Part shown: positions 1-12,652 of the stretch, piece by piece
Layout of the letters: the number at the start of each line of letters is the position of its first letter
How positions within the stretch are numbered: position 1 is the stretch's first letter
Source: Anseranas semipalmata
Taxonomy: Eukaryota > Chordata > Aves > Anseriformes > Anseranatidae
Reading direction: 5' to 3'
NCBI GenBank assembly: GCA_013399115.1
Contig: VXAA01005613.1
Location: 362,476-426,475, forward strand
DNA length: 64,000 nt
Notes under the pieces: model-generated
What the model was told of the DNA's origin: nothing
The model's database searches: none
Seen by the model: only the letters and a program-made list of their open reading frames with translations
Position numbers and translations under genes: made by a program

Positions 1-3000
1 AAAGCTATACAAAACTGTACAGTTGGTACAAAGGGTACATTTTGTTTAGAAGTGCTCCTCTGAGGAAATTTACTGAATATAGTATTTGGCAGATAGTCAA
101 ATTGGCTAAGCTCCTATAGCCAAAGGTGAGAGACACAAAGTAAATTCACTTCCATCTAGGTGTGCCTCTCTTAGATAGCTGTTCTAGATCTGGCATGAAC
201 TGCCCTCTGTGTATGCCCATGTCTCCCCGTTGACAACAGGAGGTGGTTGGCTTAAATTGTAACTGTTATATGGCTAAAACTAGGCAAGATTAATTTAACT
301 CTAACACAGAGGAAGATTAAAGTGCTGACCTAGGCTTATCAAGGTATTACACCAAAAAAAGAACATAAGACAAATCACAGGTAGTCAGTGGTCCTTAGAG
401 TTCAAGGTATAATGCCCAGGTTGGAATGTCCAGTGTATGTTTGCCTTATTGCACTGATGTACAGGACTTTAGCTAGTTGCAGAATGGTACATTTCAGTGA
501 CAACACTAGTTCTGAATTTTCTTGTTTAGCAGAGAGAAATTCAGACTAAAATCCAATGTCAGTCAGCTTTGGGAATGTTTTCTGGAGACCCCGGCTGGGA
601 CAGCACTGCGTTGTCAGATAACTCTTGTTCTCAAAAGGGAGTAAGGTTACATGCTCGGGAGCCAGTCTCCTCAGGTCAATCCTTGCACGTGCCTAGTGTA
701 GTATTGTGTTGTTGCAGCTCATTTAAGAATTCTGTGCACGATATGCAAACCCAGATTCACACTATGTGCATTGTCTTTGTAATACTTACAGAGAATTAGC
801 AGAATTCTGTAAGAAAAAAAGTTAAGTGGAACTATGGTGAATGCCAACAGAAAAATGGTAAATAAAAAGGCACAAAACTGTCTTATACTGGATTCTGAGA
901 ATGGGATTACTGATATATTGTTCGAATTAGAAGTGGATAAATTTCATTTATCTGCAGCTATCCCCAACTGGAGAGTACGTGCAGACAGCAGACTGAAGGA
1001 GAGAAGGAGAGACATATCGGCTTAATTATTTTTCTGCTTATGCCTTCATTAGTGGAATAAAACCATCTCCTCTGTCTATACTATGTTTGCCCACGTTCTG
1101 CACTTGTGGTGTCAAAATATTTGTTTATATATTTAAAATTAGTGAAAGCACTGACTGAATAGAGTCCCTTGGTTCCCAGCACTAACTTGAATCGCAAAGG
1201 TCATTATCAGCTGTCATAATATGTTTCCTGTATTTGTGTTTTTCAAATGAGCTGGGGACATTTACAGCAAAGCTTATTTAAGTGCATTCCTGCATGATTG
1301 ACAAGAATGTTCAGTATCTTGCAGTACTCAGCTCAAAGGTTGCATTATGTTGTCCCAAATATGCTCTGTGTGTTCTAGGACACTTCCTGCTCAGCAGGCT
1401 TCATGGAATGTAACTGTGAATGGTAAAGCTTTAGTTGCGTATTAGATTTCCAGTATCCAAGTATTCTTTTCCTATCATCCACAGCTCCATCTCCTGCAAA
1501 ATATTTTAGGAATATCCTTGTAAATTTTCCTTCAGCTTATTATTGACTATGAAGAGTACTGGAATGGTTTATTCATGATTACAGTGGATAGCTGTGTGCA
1601 GCTGTCATCCTACAAAAAGATCACCCTGGTAACACCAATCAACAAGCAGAGTAAGACGATCCAAATATAACCGAAACCTTCTAAATGTTGTCTTTCAACT
1701 GAAACACAGAGGCACAGCTTCATCCCAAACTTTGCCTGATGAAGTGGGATCTCTGAAATGTACCATAGACATTGTTATTCACTGCTGAAAAGTCATTGAT
1801 TTTCAGTTGTCTTTACACAGCTGAATATGAGAAAAGGACAACAGGATAAGGGAGCTGGGAGAAAAAGTAATTAAAATAAGTAATTAGTTCAGCATCATTT
1901 GGGAAAAGAGAATCACCACGCAAAATATCAAACATTGGATCCATCTTGCTGTCTTCAACTGACACTGAACAGTAACCAGTGCTAAAATTTATACCAGAAT
2001 TTGTGATAGCAACAAGGGGAAATTCTGGGTAGGAAGCCAGTAATTTAGTTTATCCTTACAATTGTATACAGTGCCTGTGCTGCACAGACGTGCAACTGAT
2101 ACCACCAGCTCTGAGATCAGCACTAAAGTAGGTTTGCACTTGTCTCATAGCTCGTAACCGTAGCCACACAGAGGACATGAAAGAAAATGTATTCTGGGGA
2201 AGGGCCAGTGCAAAAATGCAGCTGATGTTCCGTGATGTCACCTCCAGATCAGCTTAGAGGGAAGGGAACAGAGAGCAAGTTTGAAGACCACGACACACCT
2301 TACCTGAGAATGACGTATGGCAATAGATCAAGCCTGTAGTATCTGGCTTAGATGGACCACATTTCTGTTTACAATTCCTTCTAATACGTCACATATAGAC
2401 AAGCAATACAAACCAGAAACAAATACAGAAGCAATACAAAACAGAAAACAGAACAAAACACAAAGAACAATGTTGGGAGGACTTGTCTTTTCAGCATCAA
2501 GCAGAATGGTGACATGGCAGTCATGGAAAAGTGGGGAAACAGTGGACCAGTTTCAGTATATTTTCTTTGACTTAGTTCCTCGAAATCAAAAATTGACAAA
2601 GATATGCCCAAAACTATGTGTCAATGGTTTCCAACTACAGTCTACTGCACTCAGTGCAGTGCAGGCTGTGCAGCACTGAATGAACATGTAGCTTAACAAT
2701 ACACAAACCCTGAATTCATTATTATTACATGCATATCTTCTAAAACAGACAGCTCAGTGGATACTTTTCATAGATCTTAAAACAAACAAACAAAAAAATC
2801 AATTTGGATCTGACTATTTTTATCATTTCTTTATTTCCATGGATAGATGATGATCTGTGTAATGTTTAAGATACATCTAATACATACTCTGAAACAGGTG
2901 TGTTTCAAATTTTATTTTAACTTGCTGTCAAAATGTTTTCAGAAAAACTCTCTTCTGCGTACAGACCTCACAGGGCATTGTGTCTTGAATCTCTGCAAAT

Positions 3001-4417
3001 GCAGGCTTTGTGCCAGTTGAGTAAGAGCCGTACATAAAACCCAGATCTTGGAGCCTGCACCAGACACTATCTAGCTTCAGTCTTAATATTTTTAATCATT
3101 GCACAATTGTGAAGTCCACATGATCTCTGTTGCCTTGGCAAAATATAATTATCAACCAGTTATTAGGTACCGGTTCTAGAAACACACCACATGACAGCAA
3201 AAGCTTCTATACGTAGCGACACATAAGCAGCAGAATAACTCTGTTGCTAAATCAGCTTCCAATTAAACACACTTTCACATCTAAGTTAGAGGAATGATCA
3301 ATAGCCATTCTATTTATGAAGAAAAAGTATTGGAAATGTTCTTGATTTGTAAGAGGCAGCAAGACACAAAATTCCCCCTATTATACTATGAATTTCAGAT
3401 TTTGAACTAGGCTAAGTAGCACAAATCAGTACATTAATGATGTTTGCTCTGTGCTTCTTGGATGACATGAAAACCTACGTGGATACAACCATGAAGAGAC
3501 CATTTTGTGCTGTGACTCTGCAGTTAGTAAAACTGTGACTCCATGAAAACTGACAGGAATTTTGTCCTTGGTTTACGTGTGTGTAGGTTTTAATCCAATT
3601 TACTATTTGGCATAAAATTACAGACATAGACCATGGGCATTTTTTGAAAAAAATTCTTACTACCAGGTATGCTTATATATCGATCAGTACTCTTCTGTCA
3701 CTTTCTGTCTTCAATTCCATCACTGTTTTTCCAGGTTTGGTTCTGAATATGCTTTGCAAATATTAAATAATTTACATTAAGGCATTTCTAAGGTTAATCT
3801 TGGTAAAGCAGACACTAATTGTGCAGTGTGATTTGGGTATGGAAAAAGCAAGATAGCACACATCTCCTATATTTCATGTTTACAAAGGTTTAATGTTCAC
3901 TTCTCTGGCAAACTGAAGTGTTGGGGATTTTTGATTCATTTCCAAATCTTGTACATTTCTGTATGTAACCAGGAAAGCTCACTGTCATATGTGACCTTAG
4001 TATGAAATGTGATTAATTCATTGCTCTTTGCTGCTTTTTCTTAATAACTGCATATGAGCATACTTTGTATTGTAGCAATACACAGATGGTACACAATATT
4101 GATCTTTCACATAATGTTATGAAATTAAATTGCTGAATAGCTCCCACTATGCAGTAAAGGGACAGGTTTGAATGTGCAATTATTTTTATCCGCTGTTATA
4201 ACAGTATAAAAAAGCACTTTAAATTCAACATGAATGTATTGTGCTGCTGTTCTTTCTATTACTTTTGTAAACAGAACAGATCGGTTGTTGAGGGCACTGA
4301 CAGTAACCTCTTCTAAAGATATCCAACAGAGTTGGCTATAAATACATATGGAGAGACTTTCTTCTATGTATGTAGATGTCAGTTTTTATAGAAACGTACT
4401 GAATAATTTAATATAGT
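1..4417. other. 3' flank of PTPRQ, no gene recognised
   Basis: AT-rich intergenic-type sequence. Short ORFs here have no recognisable motif, and both strands show frequent stops. No tRNA, no exon series and no clear repeat were identified. In other vertebrates the next gene downstream of PTPRQ is MYF6, but nothing resembling a bHLH coding exon is present. Confidence 0.6.
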
Positions 4418-5480
4418 AAGGTGAGGTGGATTGAGAACTGGCTGTATGGCAGAGCTCAGAGGGCTGTGATCAACAGCGCTGAGTCTAGTTGGAGGCCTGT
4501 AGCTAGCGGTGTCCCCCAGGGGTCCGTACTGGGTCCAGTCCTGTTCAACTTATTCATCAATGACCTGGATGATGGAGTAGAGTGCCCCCTCAGCACGTTT
4601 GCTGATGACACAAAACTGGGAGGAATAGCTGATACACCAGAGGGCTGTGCTGCCATTCAGAGAGACCTGGATAGGCTGGATCATTGGGCAGTGAGGAACC
4701 TCATGAAGTTCAACAAAGGCAAATGCAGGATCCTGCACCTGGGGAGGAATAACCCCACGCACCAGTATAGGTTGGGAGCTGACCTGCTGGAAAGCAGCTC
4801 TGCGGAGAAGGACGTGGGAGTCCTGGTGGACAGCAGGTTAACCATGAGCCAGCAGTGTGCCCTTGTGGCCAAGAAGGCCAATGGTAGCTGGGGTGCATTA
4901 GGAGGAGTGTTGCCAGCAGGCCGAGGGAGGTGATCCTCCCCCTCTGCTCAGCCCTGGTGAGGCCACACCTGGAGTATTGTGTCCAGTTCTGGGCTCCCCA
5001 GTACAAGAGGGACATGGAGCTCCTGGAGAGAGTCCAGCAGAGGGCTACGAAGGTGATGAGGGGACTGGAGCATCTCTCATATGAGAAGAGGCTGAGAGAG
5101 CTGGGCCTGTTTAGCTGGGAGAAGAGAAGACTGAGAGGGGAGCTTATCAATGCGTACAAATATCTGAAGGGAGGGGGTCAAGATGATGGGGGTTGGACTG
5201 TTTTTGGTGTTGCCCAGTGATAGGATGAGAAGCAACGGGCACAAACTGAAACACAGGAGGTTCCATCTGTATATGAAGAAAAACTTCTTTACTGTGAGGG
5301 TGACAGAGCACTGGAACAGGTTGCCCAGAGAGGCTGTGGAGTCTCCTTCTCTGGAGATATTCAAAACCCACCTGGATGTGATCCTGTGCAACGTGCTCTA
5401 GGTGACCCTGCTTGGCAGGGGGGTTGGACTGGATGATCTCCTGAGGTCCCTTCCAACCTCAGCCATTCTGTGATTCTGTG
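4418..5480 (+). mobile_element. CR1 LINE fragment, 5'-truncated, RT remnant plus 3' end
   Basis: A non-LTR retrotransposon tail of about 1.06 kb. It carries the C-terminal part of a CR1 reverse transcriptase, including [10 protein letters not shown] and the FADDTK catalytic motif (near 4560-4615). The downstream thumb region has [16 protein letters not shown] (from about 4955) and HWNRLP (from about 5310). The reading frame shifts near 4890-4930 and again near 5180, so it is a dead copy. It ends in the CR1 tail CATTCTGTGATTCTGTG. The 5' part, including the endonuclease, is absent, as usual for CR1. Confidence 0.93.
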
Positions 5481-7610
5481 TGACCTAATTTCAATGTAAT
5501 TGTAAGCACACTATAAAATTCTGGTATTCTTCTCCAATTCTTATTCATTCAGTTTCTGCTTTTGATAGACTCTTGCCACATTAGTAGTGTCAAGAATCTG
5601 TAGAAAATTAAATGGCAAAGTTAAGAATGAAAATGGTGTGCTGCTTTATGCACATACATTCTTAAAATAGTAATTGGATAAATTCTACCCACCTCCAGCT
5701 CTCTGGTTCTGTCAGTAGAAACAGCACAGGAGCCACTGCAGAAGGGAAGGAGGGCTGGAAGACAAGAGATCATGCGGAAATTTTCTCTTCATGACTAGAC
5801 AGAGGTCTGGGGGATCTCCTGCTATATAGATGCTCCCCTCTCCCTGTAAATCACTGGTGGGCACATGAGGAGGTCAGTCAACTACTGCTCCATTTATACT
5901 GAAAAACAGTTCTTGCAGAGAATAGCTTGGAGATTTTTTTTTCCCCTTACTATACGTTCTGTGAGTTGTAGTCAGTTTATGCTGAATATTGGCTTTTTGT
6001 CCTAGATACAATGCAAAATGTGTCAAGATAGCATGTATCAGATTGCTTAAATCAAATTTAACAATAAACTATTTGAATTACTTTTCAGTTTTTCACTTTG
6101 ACCTACAGAAAAGAGAGACAAATATTCTAATGTCTTACTAAGATGTCAGGCAAGTATGCTACTGAATGCAGTTTGACTACAGGCAGGTCCCCTACAAGAA
6201 GACGTAGGAATCTTCACGATAAATATTCTATAAACCAGAAAACATTTAAGCATGTTTGGAACTTCTGGAGTTCACCTATAAGTTGCATAAGACTTCTTAG
6301 CTTTTTCCTACAAAGAAAAGAGTAATGACACACATACATATGTTCCACCATTGTGGATACAAGATTATAAAAGATTATGACTTTATAACGTCAATTTATC
6401 ACAGTGCTGCATGTACTGCTACCAAGTACAAATACAAATCATGAAAAACATCTGTAAGCCCCTATAAGTAATTTGTCAGACTACTTTAAAGTACATGTAT
6501 AATAAATGAAGAACACATGTTTCATATGAACCAAATGAAACTAGAGCTGTACCGAATGCTTTGCCAGAGACTTGAACAGCTGTGGACATCACCTCTCTCC
6601 CTCTATCCAGCTTTAAAAGGCATTGTTTTCCTTTTAGCTTGACAGGTGATGTTTACAATACCGTCAGTCTTCATGAAAGACAGATTGCCTAAAATATCTC
6701 TGTAGGCCATTTCCATCTCCTTAAATGCTGCCTTTTAATTTTCATTTAGATATTTGGCACTTTCTGCTAAATTACAAAGGGCCCTCACTGATTTATAATC
6801 TGCACCACCCTTGCCAGATTCTAAAAAGACTTCAAACACCTACTGCCATTTACTTATGAATAAATATCAGATTACACACTGTACAATATTTTCTGTCTGG
6901 TAGCTCTTGTTAATAGATGGAAAGTTTTGTTCATTTACTGTTCTGTTCAGAGTACGTGTGCATAAACACCCCCACACTTATATCCTTCTAGGTTCTAAAG
7001 AGGTTTGTCTGACTTTCCTGAGCTTGATGCCTGCAGAAGGCTATAGATTTCTTCTGTCAAACAGAACACAAGATGGCAATTCCAAAGTCTCTGTTATTAT
7101 GTTTTGCATCTTAGATTAAGGTCACAGCTTTAGTATTATTCAGAATAATCCATTTATTTTCACAGAGAAAAACTGAGCAATCAGCCCTCCCCTCAAATAA
7201 TATCAATCGAATATTTCCATGTAAAACTAGGGTACGCAGTGTAATTCTTACTCTGTAGTCTTCCTACTCTACCAGTTTTTGTTATGCTGCTCAGATAAAA
7301 GCTTCCTGCTTCTCCAATTCCTTTTTCAGCTCTATCTCTGATAATGATAATCAGTGGGAGTGGGAGATGTTTCCTTTCATGAAATCCCCAAATATTACTT
7401 CCTGTACTTTTCAACATCTGCAGTGATTCGCCAAACTTGAGAAAGGAGCAACATTTTTTTCCTTGACAACACAGTGTTATAAAAAAATATTGTTATGAAT
7501 TTTTGAGTATCCTTTTAAAATACTGAACAGTGTTATATTCAAGAAACGTGAATGAATTATAAACATTCTATTACTCAAGTCAATCTAATATGCATCAAAC
7601 TGGAAATAAA
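5481..7610. other. 3' flank of PTPRQ between CR1 and candidate poly(A) signal
   Basis: AT-rich sequence with no recognisable exon, RNA gene or young repeat. Short ORFs are of chance length. Confidence 0.5.
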
Positions 7611-8396
7611 TTTATTATTATTATCATTTTATATGCTTTAAAAAGTAGCAGGAATGTAAAATACTTTCTTCAGCACTGAACATATGCAATCACCATTGCA
7701 TATTTAAAAAAAACAACCCACCGATTATAAGATAGCTTAAATAGCCCCAAGTGTCCCTGAAGAGCTACTGTGTGCTGTGTAAAAGCTGAATAATCCTCCC
7801 CATGTCAGAAGGTGACTCTTCAGCTGCTCAGGATCATGAGCTGATATGCTACCACTCATAAAAAAAGATTCAAAACACAAGAACATACATTTAGGTAAAG
7901 ATCACTGTGGTGGTAATGGAATTAATCTGCAAGAACTGACAGCAACATTAAAACCAATCTAGCAAGAATGATTCAAGGAATTGTAGCTTTTACTTAAAAC
8001 CAAAACACAAACAACACAGCAAATTCACACAAAAATAAGTTCAGTGGGAAGGTGAATTTTTTACATCTTATTTGGCTCATTTTTCCTCTTTTGCAAAGAT
8101 AAATGGAAAAAAGGAGTATGTTCAAACACACTCTATTTAAATACATACTGAATGCAGTGTTCATATAACAGCAGAAGTGCAGTCTGTGCAAAAGTACTTC
8201 ATACCATTATTGCTCAGTGATCTGAATAAAATACTTTAACATATTTATAAAGGCACATTGATAGAAGTAAAGCTGTTTCAATCAATCGTGTTTGCTTTAA
8301 TCATCAAAATAAGGGAGTTCACTTTGGCCCTTTTGCTTAGAAAAATATGACTTTCTTTTCCAAAAGCTCATTATCTTTCATATTTAGCCTTAGTAT
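7611..8396 (-). promoter_or_regulatory. PTPRQ: Putative 3' UTR with candidate poly(A) signal
   Basis: The 3' UTR must begin at 8396 and run to lower coordinates. On the minus strand an ATTAAA occurs at 8296-8301, only about 100 nt past the stop, and the first canonical AATAAA I see is at 7611-7616. Either could define the 3' end. No cleavage evidence is visible, so the extent is a guess. Confidence 0.25.
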
Positions 8397-8434
8397 TTAC
8401 ATGGTAGTTTCTTCCCATTCAAGCTCCACATCAC
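8397..8434 (-). CDS. PTPRQ: PTPRQ terminal coding exon and stop codon
   Basis: The last coding exon (38 nt coding, phase 1 in) encodes residues 863-873, DVELEWEETTM, then TAA at 8397-8399. The acceptor is CTTTTGTAG|GT. The acidic end is characteristic of PTPRQ. The exon continues into the 3' UTR toward lower coordinates. Confidence 0.94.
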
Positions 8435-8718
8435 CTACAAAAGAACCAGATATATTACATTAACCTACTTTGTAAACAAATGGTAACTATTGGCAGATAA
8501 CTTTTTTGGCTGAAGTTAAAAGATCTCACAGGGAAAAAAGTGGAAAGCTTGAGCAATGACTATTACCATGAGGGAGACTAAAGGGGAGCAAAATGCCTGA
8601 ACTTTACACTTCTGAAGCCAAAAATGCTTGTCAAATTTTTTGTTTATGCTTCTTAGACTGGGCAAGTCAATGCACCTGCTATGAAAAAATAATTTTGAGA
8701 AAATCTGTATCTGCTTAC

Positions 8719-8842
8719 CTTCCATGGCATCCAGAGAGTCCATCTTTTGAAGTGCTGAATAATTTACAAAACATATGGGTTGACTACTTCCCTTGCTTGT
8801 CAACAGATCCAATACACACTGATGCAAAAATATATATTGTGC
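8719..8842 (-). CDS. PTPRQ: PTPRQ exon 19 of window: end of phosphatase domain and tail
   Basis: This 124-nt exon (phase 0 in, phase 1 out) encodes residues 821-861. [14 protein letters not shown] is the last helix of the PTP domain. It is followed by the PTPRQ-type tail [20 protein letters not shown]. The acceptor is CGTCTTACAG|GC and the donor GGAAG|GTAAGC. An internal ATG-free start and splicing to MVQNL of the previous exon set the 5' edge. Confidence 0.96.
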
Positions 8843-11800
8843 CTGTAAGACGTTAATTTGAAGATGTTTGATTAGAAAAAAAATGTACTTCTAAAACAAA
8901 CAAAAAAACTGTTTGATTTTTATACGACATCCAGATGCTATCAAAGTAACTGCAGTTTAACTCAGTAATCTCAATACTTTGGTGATATCATATGTCTGAC
9001 CTGATTTCATTCATTATGAGGTATAAAAATTTGTCAAAAGATGTTAATTCTTATGGCTAGTAAAATATATGAAATTATACTAATCATTACTGAGAATTAC
9101 AGGCTGTTCCACATATTTATGTAAGGGTTTGTTCTGTGAAAAGATGTTTGATTACTTTTTGTTACTAGTAAGACTGAAGAAACTGAACAACATGAATGTA
9201 ATCTTTAGGTAAGAAAATTTCCCTCTTTATAGCATAGAGAAAACCAGCAGGGTGCACTCAAATGCAAAAGTTCAAGGAGGATGCAAAATGTTCTAGGAGG
9301 ATGCACCATTGCTAAGAGCAAAAAAAACCACATTAGTTTTAGTGATGCTTCTTGGACTGTGACATCATTTTTAGCAGACTATAATGGGAAGAGTGGACAA
9401 CTCAAGTTACTTTGACACTTCCAAGGACATAAAGTAACTCTGGGTAATAATAGCTGAAAAGAGAAAAATTAAAAAAGACAATGTCGGGATAAAATAAATA
9501 ATGAAATAAAAGAATGAAAACATAAAATGAAATGGATTAAGCCTGTCTTCACACAGGAGAAGTACTGTGCATGTAGATGCAGAAAATGAGCAAGATCACA
9601 GAATCACAGATTCATTCAGGCTGGAAGGGACCTCTCGAGATGAGCTAGTGCAACCCCCATCGCTCAAGCTGGGTCAGTTACAGCATGTTGCCCAGGACCT
9701 TGTCCAGATGGGTTTTGAATATCTCCACAGACGGAGATGACCAAAATAAGGTAAGCTTCCTTGATTTTTGTATGCGTAATTATATTAGTGTAATTTCTCT
9801 GCTCAATGATTGCTCTTCTGTTTCAGAACTGCCAACAAATTTCAATTCAAGTGTCTCAAATTTATAAGACAAATTTGTTTACATGGATATGTTTTAGGGT
9901 TATAGCTCCAGAGCCATAGGTAATTAAAACAGACATTTATAGGCCCCTGAAGTACACAGTATCATTACACTTTTCCATAGCTTGCTTACTGAAGCAATAG
10001 CATGGCATTACTTCTAGCCTTTGTACTTGACTTGGCAAAATGATTATCCACTGGACAAATATGGATTTCTAGAATGAAGATCTTAAGCTTCAGTGGAGTT
10101 TAGAATTCAGAAGGCAGACTCTGAAAGCTTCATAATCGCTTGCATTCATACAGTTACTTTTGAGCACATAGCAATAAAAATCTTTCTGGGTTTGCCGGGG
10201 GAGAGTGAAGCAGGATACCTGGGGAATGTATGTTATTTCCCACTTAAAATTGATTAATAGCCCAATTATTTGAAGATATTTTTACAGTTGGAAGTAGGAG
10301 AGAGAATAAAAAATTCACTAAAGATTAGCTTATGAGCTTTACCTGTAGTCCATGGGCAAGCCTTTGTAACGCACAGGCCAAAAAAGATGGCAGAATACCT
10401 TGATATTGAGATTATACTATACTAGTGAATTAAACAGTGTCTGGGTACATTGCCAGATGGTGGAACTTGATCATCCAAACTACTTCCAAATGTTTGAATA
10501 GTCTTTCGCATAGTTTTGATCCACACCAACCAGTACTATTCCAGGTAATTCCCAGATGTGTTTCAGGAGTTATTACAGACTATGGGTCATTCCCTATAGA
10601 GAGCTTGCATGCAGCCAGCTTTTGTGGGCAGTGTGGTAACTGCAGAGATGTTTAATTGCACAAATATGGTCCATTCTATGCCTGCTAGCTATAGTAACAG
10701 ACAATGTTTGTTGGCAAAAGGAAAATAATTTTGAAGTTATAATCAAGGAAAAAAATAGGCCTGACAGCAACTGATTTTTTATTTATTTTACTCATAGATC
10801 CTACAGACAGTTTCACTGAGGGACCTCTAAACTGAGTTCTGGAAACTGCTCCTCTCTTCACATCTCCTGCGCTGATCACATAAAATCTGAATTATAGACT
10901 ACTAAATAGTGTTTTATAACAGAGCTGTCAGAATAACTTGACTACTGAATCTGCCATAAAACTTAACAAGGTTCAGTCCTCTTTGGGCAAGTTTTAGTGC
11001 TGATCTGCATTTCATAGGCTTGCAAACATGAGCTAGAAATGACCTGAACAGAGAACAACCTGTCTCAGGATTCTGAAGCTAGGATATAGATCTATATTTG
11101 TTCTGTTTCGAAATCAGAGTTATGAAAGCATCTTCTATTACATTTTCATTGATCTTTCTATAGCCTCTGCCAAAATATGCAAATGTAGAGGTGAGAAAAA
11201 GTGATGTGCATTTTAAAAATATACACTGATCTTATCAAATATCTTACTGTCTTAAGATCTGGTTTTGGGGACCTCCCATTAAATTGTCTTCCAATCTTTG
11301 CCTTATTTTCAGGTGATTCTGTTTGTAGTCAGAAGTGTAAAACAACTAAAAAAGCAGTCCCAGAATTCACCATCATAGGAAAGTCCTGGCAATTGTTTAG
11401 CTGCATCATGACTTCAACAGGAAAAATTCAAAGCGATTGTAAACAGACAGTACAGACAGTACTTTTCAAGAAATGTGATGCTATCACCAGAAGGTCTCAC
11501 AAAATCTTAAGTGCAGTTGCTGAAGAGAGGTTAACCTTCATACATTCTTACACACTTTTCATATATCCTGACATGATATGGAACAGCAGAATTGCATTCC
11601 TAATGGAAGAAGTCTCCCTACATCAAAATCAGTTTAAATCCATCAGTAATGTGAAAGTTCATCCTGAAACTGCTCGCCTATACTAAGAACTTGGTAAGTC
11701 ATGCTGTAGAGTCAAAGTTTTCAGGCATCAGCCTTGAGTTAGATCTGGCCTGCAGGGGGCTTATGCAAGAAGTTTTATGCAAATACAGCTGGATTTCCAT

Positions 11801-12516
11801 TCTACTGGGCATTTAGGATCAGCTTTAAATTCTGCTATTATTCCTTTACAGATACCCAGATCTCCAAGTACAGCAGAGGTCTTCCTCATTAGCAGGTCAT
11901 CACTAACTAATATCCATACTTAATAAGCCTGCAGGGAATGCTTTTTTTTTTTTTTTTAATAGCCAACAAATACCAATACCTTAATTTTACAAACTCTGAA
12001 GTCTGTGCTTAATTCTAGCCATATGTGTTATTTTATTGGAAGCAATTTATAAAGAATCAAGGAATCACCAATGAGGTCAAAGGTAAATGCATATTTAAAA
12101 GTTTGGAGGACTATGCTACATATATATACACACATACACACACAAAAACACCTACAGTTAGGTAGTAAATAAGGTCAAGTAGTGTAGCAAAGCCATTTTT
12201 TAACACCTGTTGTTCACTCAAAACTTGAACTTTCTCAAAGTCTGAGAAATTATGATTTAGGATCTAAAAACTGAGTATCTCAGCACTGTTTTCAGCACTG
12301 GTCAAGACTTTGCTGGCCAAAATACACTTAAGCAGATAGAAAGGCATACATTTGCATGATGCTTGCAATCCAAATAGAAGTAGGAATTAATAGAAAATAT
12401 ATTAGGTAGCTGAATGCCATTAGCTTTCTAGTCTAGTTTTGTAGGAGATCAGATGATCAGATGACTTACTTTTTAACAGCAGGAGAACAGAATTCTAAAG
12501 CACTGTTATATCTTAC
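8843..12516 (-). other. PTPRQ: PTPRQ intron (3.7 kb) between P-loop exon and penultimate exon
   Basis: Holds a short CR1 tail at 9595-9740, a 161-codon plus-strand ORF at 11201-11686 without recognisable motifs, a T17 run at about 11941-11957 and a TA/CA-rich patch near 12120-12145. Nothing else is recognised. Confidence 0.8.
9595..9740 (-). mobile_element. CR1 3' tail fragment
   Basis: It begins with ATCACAGAATCACAGATTC, the reverse complement of the CR1 terminal repeat. It continues with the minus-strand CR1 3' region (GGCTGGAAGGGACCTC, then a segment ending GGGTTTTGAATATCTCCA). It is about 145 bp, 5'-truncated and in the same orientation as PTPRQ. Confidence 0.88.
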
Positions 12517-12652
12517 CAGATTCTGTACCATACACATTCTTTCACTTCTTAACTCAGCTACAAGGCCATAGATATCCACAAAATCGTGGTCATTTACATG
12601 TTGTGTTAAATGGTCAAGTGCAATATAAACACCTGTTCTTCCAACACCAGCA
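12517..12652 (-). CDS. PTPRQ: PTPRQ exon 18 of window: P-loop and Q-loop helix
   Basis: This 136-nt exon (phase 2 in, phase 0 out) encodes residues 776-820. It completes the signature [10 protein letters not shown] (catalytic Cys 774, phosphate-binding Arg 780), with the Cys contributed by the preceding exon. It continues with [26 protein letters not shown] and MCMVQNL (Q-loop Gln 818). The acceptor is ATGTTTGCAG|TG and the donor AATCTG|GTAAGA. Confidence 0.97.

Noticed and set aside
4710..5159. 149-codon minus-strand ORF
   Set aside because: It is antisense to the CR1 reverse-transcriptase region at 4418-5480. The leucine/serine-rich translation is the mirror of that element, not a gene.
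1..8300. Search for MYF6, the expected downstream neighbour
   Set aside because: No bHLH-like coding sequence on either strand; the neighbour must lie outside the window.
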